Assembly (NCBI GenBank): GCA_024195265.1
Contig: JAJLRJ010000009.1
Span: forward strand, 9,480,791 to 9,544,790
Length of the DNA: 64,000 nucleotides
DNA from: Dendrophyllia cribrosa
Lineage: Eukaryota > Cnidaria > Anthozoa > Scleractinia > Dendrophylliidae
Reading direction: 5' to 3'
Positions 57,375 to 64,000 of the stretch are shown in pieces; position 1 is the first letter of the stretch, and every line of letters starts with the position of its first letter. A program made the position numbers and the translations under genes. The notes below the pieces were generated by a model. It was not told where the DNA came from. It worked only from the letters and a program-made list of their open reading frames with translations, and made no database searches.

Positions 57375-60300
57375 TTACACTGTAGAATGCACGCTTGTGG
57401 CATTTCCGTTATTTTCGCAATTTTTCAACTTTTCCAGCTTATCACGGTATTTGTTGAACAAAGCTTGTACTTCGTCAACCATTTCCTTCTCTAACCGATC
57501 CAGTGCGGTATTTTCTTTCACTTCTGACAAAGCGATGGCTTCTGAAAGCTGTTCTCCTGAAAAAGAAAATATTCTTGAATTATGGCTGAATGTATGAAAT
57601 TAAGAGCAGTCAATTTTATTGGGGTATTCACAGAATATAGCGACTACATACGAACTGTATACATAAGCTGTAAGAAACCCTTTCGAGCCTCCTTAAGTTC
57701 GTTTTGAACATGCAACACGCTTACAACACAGTTAGATCCAACGGATTCTGGAACTTTGGTACTTTCATGTGAATGGCTACACTTAAAGATTTCATCCACA
57801 AACTCAAAAATTACAATCACCTTGCACAGCACAATAAACACCGGAATGCATATACGGGTCACAGCTGAGTTTAATAGCTTTGATTTGAATGGTCACACAG
57901 TAGGATTTCATCCACAGACTCAAAAAGTCACAAAGACCTTGTCCAACATAATAAGCAGTACAGTAGGAAAGTGCTACTCAGTAGCTTTCATTTGAATGGT
58001 CACACTTTAGGATTTCATCCACAGACTCAAAAGTTAGGAATGAAGAGTAAAACATGCAATAGATCCGAGACTCATCAGTACATAACATGTTTTGATGGCA
58101 TCTGTGAGCCTATCTATATACGTATATGACTGAAGAATTGAAGCTAATTGAGGCAAAGCAAAATGAAACCACAACTCAAACACCGTAAGAGAATTATCTT
58201 ACTAGAGTAGAGTAGAGTTCCGAAATTAGAAGCCCCCGTTACTTTCGGAATTAGCAGGGCTAAGAAGCCGCAACTTTCGGGTAGCCGTTACTTTCGGGTA
58301 GCCGCTACTTTCGGGTAGCCGTTACTTTCGGGTAGCCGTTACTTTCGGGTAGCCGCTACTTTCGGGTTATAGCCGCTTCTTTCGGGTAGCCGCTACTTTC
58401 GGGTAGCCGTTACTTTCGGGTAGCCGCTACTTTCGGGTAGCCGTTACTTTCGGGTAGCCGTTACTTTCGGGTAGCCGCTACTTTCGGGTAGCCGCAACTT
58501 TCGGGTATCCGCTACTTTCGGGTATCCGCTACTTTCGGGTAGCCGCTACTTTCGGGTAGCCGCTACTTTCGGGTAGCCGCAACTTTCGGGTATCCGCTAC
58601 TTTCGGGTATCCGCTACTTTCGGGTAGCCGCTACTTTCGGGTAGCCGTTACTTTCGGGTAGCCGCTACTTTCGGGTAGCCGCTACTTTCGGGTATCCGCT
58701 ACTTTCGGGTAGCCGTTACTTTCGGGTAGCCGCTACTTTCGGGTAGCCGCTACTTTCGGGTAGCCGCTACTTTCGGGTATCCGCTACTTTCGGGTAGCCG
58801 TTACTTTCGGGTAGCCGCTACTTTCGGGTAGCCGCTACTTTCGGGTAGCCGTTACTTTCGGGTAGCCGTTACTTTCGGGTAGCCGCTACTTTCGGGTAGC
58901 CGCTACTTTCGGGGAATAAATAAACTTTCACTTTAATTCTCTATTTCTCATTCTTATTGATAGTTCTCCGATCAGCATTCCTCGGTATTATTGTACAGTA
59001 AAACACTTAGCTATTCAATCTCGTTATCGTATTTTCGATTTGTCGGGACCGTTTCTTTCAGGTAGCCGTTACTTTCGGGCGGCCGCTACTTTCGGTATTA
59101 GAGGACTTCAGCGGTTTTCAAAAGTGTCGAAAATAATTTCCACGATTGTAATGGTTTGCTACGCTTTGTGATTATTGGTTTATATTTTGCCCAAAAATAT
59201 CCGCGCCACTTTTCGCGAGCCAATGCAAAGTAAAATCAAATCCAACTCACTGTGAGTTGCTCGCACGCGTTTTCCCGCGCTTGGCATAAATATATTTGTT
59301 ACGAGTTCTGATTGGTTACGAGGTCTGTTGTCATTGGCCAGAGTAATGATTCTGACCACAGTTGTTCAAAAAATGGATGGCCCTACCACTGGATAAATCT
59401 CTATGCGGTGGATAATGCAATTTTTTTTTAAGCTACTTAGTTATTCACCTTTTGAACAACCGCGGCCTGGTTTTGGTTTCACAACATTCGATTGAAAATC
59501 GCTCTAAAATACAAGCATTATAATTTTTTAGAGCCTTGCCTTTCTTTCTTGTGCATCGCCTGTCGGATCTGAAGTAAATCAGTTCGGCTACCACGCCCAC
59601 CACGAAGATGATAACCACAAGAACGATGCAGGTGTACAAAGAAGGATAGAACAGATCACCAGTGGGATCAAAAATACTCTGCGAGTTCTGCACTGCTTCA
59701 TCATCTCCTCCTCCCTAAAAACACCAACAGAGAAAACAATTACACTTCTTTTATTCTGTTTTAAAGGTCTCTTAGGCTAGACTTTTGTGATGTAAGTACT
59801 GTCGTTTTACATTCTTACAATAGCCGATTAAAGTGGCAATGTCACGAGGATTTGGTGTCATTTCAAAACCAAACAAATCTGTTTGTATTAGAGCAGTTTT
59901 CAATTGAGTGTCGTAAAACCAAAACCAAAGTAATTACTCTGACCAATCACAGCAGTCGTAAACAATCCAATGAACCAATCAGAGCTGGAAGCAATTACAT
60001 GTCGGCGGCGCCAAGGCGGGAAAACGCGTGCGAGCAAGTCACGATTGGTTTTGGTTTTACTTCTGATTGGTCGAGAAAGTGGCGCGAGATTTTTAAAACA
60101 ATCACAAAGCGTAGCAATGCAAAACCAAAGCAATTGTGTAATTACTTTCGATACTCAATTGAAAACTACTCTAACAGTAACAGAAAAATAATGGTCCATT
60201 TTTGTGATAAATTACCACCCTTGTGTACTAAAACTGTCGATGAGTGTCTCTAGTCATGGATGGGCTGGGTCTGAATGAATTACAACTTGAAAAAAGCTAG

Positions 60301-61442
60301 CCTTACTTTTTTCAAGTTCTCACATTTTCGTCTCCAAAATGGGCTGAAACAGACCATGATTTGACACTTTTCTCTTCGATCATTCTGAACAACACATGGT
60401 GATCTGCGGCCTTTCCCTACACCAGGGTAACACGAAAATTAAGGCCGTAAAAAATGTAAAGCAAAAATGATAGTTTCAAGGTGTTGCGGATGCTGCGATG
60501 ACCATGAACAAATGACGTAAAACAAAGATTCAAAAGACAATTAACAATACCACAACACAATAGCTATTACAACAACAATACTTCCGCAACACCAAGAAAT
60601 GCCCGCAAAAATTCACCTTCCAAATCGGCACTCCTGATCCTCACGGAATCAACAAACGCTTTTCATTCAACTAATTTATCTTGTTTTCACGTTTTTATAT
60701 TTCCACAAATAGCGTAGCTCCATCCCTTTGATATAATAAACCACACACAACCCACAATTCATTTATTCGCACTGACGAAGCGCTAACGCTCGAAATTTCA
60801 GCTATTAAATCTATCTGCGTGGCCAATTCACCTTATAAATACAGTCGATAAAACCAAATTTTCATGTTTAACTCCCCCACAAACGCAGCACCACAGTTTC
60901 TTTAGAAGCTACCCCCTCTTTAGGGTTTCACTCACGTGACCGGCGGCCATATTGGAGTGCGGAAGGATGCAGTCGAGGAGTAGGGGCCGCCGGAAACTGG
61001 CTGCCATGGTTACTCCTGAAGACTTCTATGTGGTTTGCTGGATCCGGATATGGAGCTGCTGACTGGGAAGCACAGTAGTGTTTCATTACTTCTCACCAAT
61101 ATGACCGCCATTTCATTGTTTTGGGACACCAATATGGCCGCCGTGACGTCATGTGCAAGCGCTCTATACATTTGTGATTTTGTCGCTCAAGGATATCAGT
61201 GCAAGAGCGTGGAAAACTCCACATTACCTTTAATGTTTTGGTGAGTTCCTTTCTGGTGAAGTCGTAGAGCAGGTATTTATCTTCAGCGATTAAACTCCTG
61301 AAGCACTTATTTAAATAAGTATTATTCACCACCGCGCCGTATGACAGCGTCTCTACTTTAATGACCTCATCTATTTTGAACTCACTGGTGGGAAACAATG
61401 TTTCTGTGTAGTGACTTATTTGATAATTATCCAAGAGTACAC
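57375..61442 (-). CDS. C-terminal part of an unrecognised single-pass membrane protein
   Basis: Three minus-strand exons join in phase: 61442-61228 (AG acceptor after a T-run, donor GTAATG), 59714-59540 and 57556-57375, ending in TAA. Exon 2 to exon 3 needs a GC donor (AAAG|GCAAGG), which restores the frame as KKG-EQLSEA. The visible 189 residues are a beta-rich ectodomain piece with a predicted N-glycosylation site (NNTY), then PTGDLFYPS and a TM segment YTCIVLVVIIFVVGVVAELI, a basic stop-transfer (RSDRRCTRKK) and a charged, likely coiled-coil cytoplasmic tail (KENTALDRLEKEMVDEVQAL). This fits a type I membrane protein. I do not recognise the family. The 5' exons lie right of the window or were not found. 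Two MITEs fill the introns beside exon 2. Confidence 0.7.
57750..58045. repeat. Three tandem partial copies of the CCCTTTCACTCCC MITE interior
   Basis: The block (A)TTTGAATGGTCACAC, then AGGATTTCATCCACAGACTC, recurs at about 57763, 57884 and 57986. It lies in the last intron of the membrane protein gene. Confidence 0.7.
58218..58915. repeat. 17-bp minisatellite with higher-order structure
   Basis: About 38 head-to-tail units of GGGTAGCCGCTACTTTC. Variant units (CCGTT, CCGCAA, TATCC) recur in order at a spacing of 85 bp (58491 and 58576), i.e. five units. Related isolated units lie at 59060-59095. Confidence 0.95.
59108..59508 (-). mobile_element. CCAAT-rich MITE, minus copy, with nested insert
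   Basis: It ends 31 bp from exon 2 of the membrane protein gene. The right end ATTCGATTGAAAATCGCTCT matches the left end of 59888 in reverse. An inner element at about 59364-59460 is bounded by TTGTTCAAAA and TTTTGAACAA. Confidence 0.7.
59888..60173 (+). mobile_element. CCAAT-rich MITE
   Basis: TTAGAGCAGTTTTCAATTGA opens and CAATTGAAAACTACTCTAA closes it. It holds ACCAATCAGAGC, GATTGGTTTTGG and AAAACGCGTGCGAGCAAGTC. Most complete copy of the family here. Confidence 0.85.
60483..60595. mobile_element. GTGTTGCGGA-type MITE, copy B
   Basis: GGTGTTGCGGATGCTGCGAT and TACTTCCGCAACACC are the ends; it matches copy A at 18541 in reverse orientation. Confidence 0.75.
60640..60850 (+). mobile_element. 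Penelope-like element remnant with hammerhead-like motif
   Basis: CTGACGAAGCGCTAACGCTC-GAAA at 60772-60795 has the hammerhead core order (CUGANGA, stem II AGCG/CGCT, GAAA). The following TTTC replaces the expected CGTC. Sequence around it is not otherwise assignable. Confidence 0.45.
60926..61168. mobile_element. CACGTGAC-type MITE
   Basis: GTTTCACTCACGTGACCGGC opens; CGTGACGTCATGTGCAAGCG closes. Three ATGG(C/A)CGCC motifs lie inside. A 70-bp block from about 60968 to 61080 is extra compared with the copy at 35907. Confidence 0.65.
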
Positions 61443-62186
61443 CTGAAAAAAAAAAAAATAAGACAGTCACTGACAACGTAGATACTTATGGATATAAAAC
61501 ACAGTTGATACAGATGTGATTAAAAATTAGCCTATTTCAGGCGCTCATATAGCGGGAAGCGAGCGAGAGAAAAGCGAGGAAACTCGCGTCGCTCTCTTTC
61601 GCGCCTATCACCCTCGTAATACTTTTACCTCGCGTGCGGCCTATTCTTTGTTTACCACTATCTGAACGCCTAGAACTGGATATTAAAATTTGTTCGGCTG
61701 CACACTCGCTTGACGGTACTATAAAACGACCAATGCCGCTTAGATAGATACCGACACCCTAATGTATTCAATTTGCGCGCGGGTTTCATTGTCGTTTTTT
61801 TTTTTTCGCGCATCGTCGAAGGTTCGCGAAAATTAAAATCCACAGAAACGAAATGTAAAAAGACCTCTAGTATGCCATAAAACAAACGATAGGTGATTAT
61901 CATGTATCCTGTTTCGGTCATTTATTTTTGTTTCCCTCAACTCCACTTCCTTAATATATTTATTCAACTCTTTCAATGAATAACAAGCATATGAAATTTC
62001 ATTTGAGAGCCGGAAAGACAAAATTTAGCAATGGCGCACGGCACCAAAGTGCAAATAATGTATAAGGTTGCCTAAAGAGTAATGCATTATCATAGGGACT
62101 ACATTACCAATTTTTAACGTCATATGAAAAGCCAAAAGGTGTATTTGCGTCAATGGAAACCCAAAAATAATGGCCCAGTTTTGTTT
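61443..62186. other. Region with no recognised gene
   Basis: Upstream of the first visible exon of the membrane protein gene. Includes a GCGAG(C/A)GAG-rich stretch near 61555-61605 and AT-rich DNA. No support for an exon. Confidence 0.4.
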
Positions 62187-62258
62187 AAAACGTGGAGGCG
62201 CGGTAGCATGTGGTTAGCATGTTGGACTTTCGACCTGAAGGTCGGTGGTTCAAGCCTG

Positions 62259-62789
62259 TTTTTTTTTTTACGCGATGACAACACCACGAGTGCTATTTTC
62301 AACAAGCCGCCGCTAAAAGCTTTCCGACGCGCAAAGAATCTAAAAGATTTGCTAGTCCATAGCAGTTTGCCGTCAGATCTCCAACGTCAGGCGGGTACGT
62401 TTCCATGCAACCGACGTGACTGCCGTACCTGTCCTTTTATCAATTCCAGTGACAGTATTAGAACTACAAATGGACACATCAAGATCTCGGGACATTATAC
62501 GTGCATCACAAGCCAATTGGTCTACTGCATTTCATGCCGTAAATGCCCTGCAATTGTCTACATTGGCGAGACGGGCCGTCGTCTTGGAGACCGCTTCCGT
62601 GAACACCGATTGGATGTGATCAAAAAGAAAGTTGCGCTGCCAGTGCCTGAACATTTTACGAGACCAAACCACAACTTCAGCGACATGATGGTAGCGATGA
62701 TTAAAACGAATCTAGGTGACCAGTTCATTGAAGACGCGAAGAAATGCGGTTCATTTTCAATTACAAGACTTTGGCGCCGAGTGGTTTGA
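62259..62789 (+). pseudogene. GIY-YIG endonuclease fragment of a Penelope-like polyprotein
   Basis: The frame has no start of its own in the element and lacks the upstream reverse transcriptase, so it is a truncated remnant. The remaining residues include the Y-I-G of the GIY-YIG motif (VYIGETG), the conserved Arg of RRLGDRFREH, and a downstream PEHFTRPNHNF segment. The frame is still intact for about 175 codons, suggesting a fairly recent insertion. Its frame also reads back into the SINE, which is chance. Confidence 0.8.
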
Positions 62790-62907
62790 ACCAAGACTTT
62801 GGCTTTTCATAATTAACTCGTATGCTAGCCTTGCGCGCGCTTTTCTTCGGCGCGCGTGAATTTGAATTTTTTGAATTTTCGCACGCGTTAGCAACGAACA
62901 CATTTTT

Positions 62908-62943
62908 ACTACTGATGAAGGCAGCATTGCCGAAACGTCTAGT
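62908..62943 (+). ncRNA. Hammerhead ribozyme motif of the Penelope-like element
   Basis: ACTA-CTGATGA, stem II AGGCA-GCAT-TGCC, GAAAC, GTC and TAGT follow in the hammerhead order. ACTA and TAGT pair as stem I, GGCA with TGCC as stem II, and stem III is only AC/GT, as in the minimal motifs reported for Penelope-like elements. Predicted cleavage follows C62939. All core bases (CUGAUGA, GAAA, GUC) are intact. Confidence 0.8.
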
Positions 62944-63164
62944 TTCATTTTTAACACTTTTTACAGCGTTAAACTTAACACTTTTTCACGTGACTACAAT
63001 TAACGCTGCACAGGATACATATTTATTTATCGGTTCAAGCCTGGTCTCTGCCGTCGTGTTGTTTCCTTAGACAAGAAACTTTGATCCACATTGTCTCTTT
63101 TCACCCAGGTGTATAAATGGGTACCGGCGACATTGCTGGGCGGTATTCTTGCGATGGACCAGCA

Positions 63165-63970
63165 TCCCATCCAGGGGGGAGTAGTAACACTCTCAGTTGC
63201 TTCATAGTATATAAACCAGGTCACCCTGTGATGGACCAGCATCCCATCCAGGGGGAGTAGTAATACTCTCAGTTGCGTCATAGTATATAAACCAGATCAC
63301 CCTGTGATGGACTAGCATCCCATCCAAGGGGGGAGTAGTAACACTCTCAGTTGCTCCATAGTATATAAACCAGGTCACCCTGTGATGGACTAGCATCCCA
63401 TCCAGGGGGGAGTAGTAATACTCTCAGTCACTTCATAGTATATAAACCAGGTCACCCTGTGATGGACTAGCATCCCATCCAGGGGGGAGTAGTAATACTC
63501 TCAGTCACTTCATAGTATATAAACCAGGTCACCCTGTGATGGACTAGCATCCCATCCAGGGGGGAGTAGTAATACTCTCAGTCACTTCATGGTATATAAA
63601 CCAGGTCATCCTGTGATGGACTAGCATCCCATCCAGGGGGGAGTAGTAATACTCTCAGTCGCTTCATCGTATATAAACCAGGTCACCCTGTGATGGACTA
63701 GCATCCCATCCAGGGGGGAGTAGTAATACTCTCAGTCGCTTCATAGTATATAAACCAGGTCACCCTGTGATGGACTAGCATCCCATCCAGGGGAGAGTAG
63801 TAATACTCTCAGTCACTTCATAGTATATAAACCAGGTCACCCTGTGATGGACTAGCATCCCATCCAGGGGGAGTAGTAATACTCTCAGTCACTTCATAGT
63901 ATATAAACCAGGTCACCCTGTGATGGACTAGCATCCCATCCAGGGGGGAGTAGTAATACTCTCAGTCGCT
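63165..63970 (+). repeat. 77-bp tandem array inside a SINE
   Basis: About ten to eleven units of roughly 77 bp, each with CCTGTGATGGACTAGCATCC, CATCCAGGGGGGAGTAGTAA and CATAGTATATAAACCAGGTC. Unit 1 is closest to the parent SINE body; later copies differ by a few bases. Confidence 0.9.
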
Positions 63971-64000
63971 TCATGCTACAGAAATCAGGTTAAGCTCCGG

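Larger units (their letters stand above)
62259..63031 (+). mobile_element. 5'-truncated Penelope-like retroelement with GIY-YIG endonuclease
   Basis: The insertion is bounded by a 12-bp duplication GGTTCAAGCCTG (62247-62258 and 63032-63043). Its open frame runs to the TGA at 62787-62789 and encodes the C-terminal end of a Penelope-like polyprotein: a FRRAKNLKDLLVHSSL linker, a Cys-rich zinc-finger-like segment CNRRDCRTCPF, then a GIY-YIG-type core with VYIGETGRRLGDRFREH. The reverse transcriptase is absent. A hammerhead ribozyme motif lies in the 3' part. It begins with a T-run of 11. Confidence 0.85.
62187..64000 (+). repeat. tRNA-derived SINE (family 3), split and expanded
   Basis: The head GTGGTTAGCATGTTGGACTT and B box GGTTCAAGCC at 62187-62258 are separated from the body (63044 onward: GTGTATAAATGGGTACCGGC) by a Penelope-like insertion. 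The body then runs into a 77-bp tandem array. The final GCTACAGAAATCAGGTTAAG matches the ordinary SINE body in reverse at 43230-43260, so the element continues past the window. Confidence 0.75.

Noticed and set aside
58218..58915. CRISPR-like array
   Set aside because: Units are directly adjacent with no unique spacers, in an animal intron; it is a minisatellite.
63165..63970. CRISPR-like or satellite array of unknown origin
   Set aside because: No spacers; the unit is part of a SINE body found elsewhere in the window.

Overview
The window is nuclear DNA from an animal. The genes are split by many GT-AG introns, several proteins are clearly metazoan (a TBC1D16 orthologue, a KCTD-like BTB protein with a TLDc half, a C5orf63-type glutaredoxin), and the space between exons is packed with short inverted-repeat transposons (MITEs), tRNA-derived SINEs and a Penelope-like retroelement carrying a hammerhead ribozyme. 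The AT-rich base composition, the repeat types and an ACT-domain threonine dehydratase with 11 introns fit a cnidarian, most likely a hexacoral (stony coral or sea anemone). That placement is inference from content, not from a database match.

Layout, left to right. 1-1.3 kb: an old repeat with a younger element inside it. 1322-1651 (-): a small N-terminally anchored membrane protein or first exon, head to head with 2146-10141 (+), a five-exon TBC1D16-type Rab GTPase-activating protein. 12802-17295 (+): a three-exon mitochondrial-looking glutaredoxin-like protein. 17.3-23.1 kb: intergenic, repeats only. 23163-43996 (+): a 12-exon PLP-dependent threonine dehydratase with a C-terminal ACT-like domain, its introns filled with nested transposons. 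44-49.9 kb: intergenic repeats. 49878-52008 (-): a two-exon BTB(T1)+TLDc protein. 52-57.3 kb: intergenic. 57375-61442 (-): the last three exons of a single-pass membrane protein whose 5' part lies beyond the window. 61.5-64 kb: a SINE broken by a Penelope-like insertion and expanded by a 77-bp tandem array.

The six genes do not form a pathway; this is an ordinary gene neighbourhood. I joined exons using reading phase, GT-AG (once GC-AG) junctions and continuity with the known protein family. The joined reading frames are 665, 126, 460 and 338 codons for the four genes that look complete. No true tRNA, rRNA or CRISPR array was found.

The most interesting material is in the mobile DNA: a hammerhead ribozyme motif in the Penelope-like remnant, a 12-bp target duplication showing that remnant jumped into a SINE, a three-level nest in intron 9 of the dehydratase gene with a perfect 9-bp target duplication, a 124-bp palindromic element with the same terminal motif and its own 9-bp duplication, and several MITE families carrying YY1-like or CCAAT motifs.
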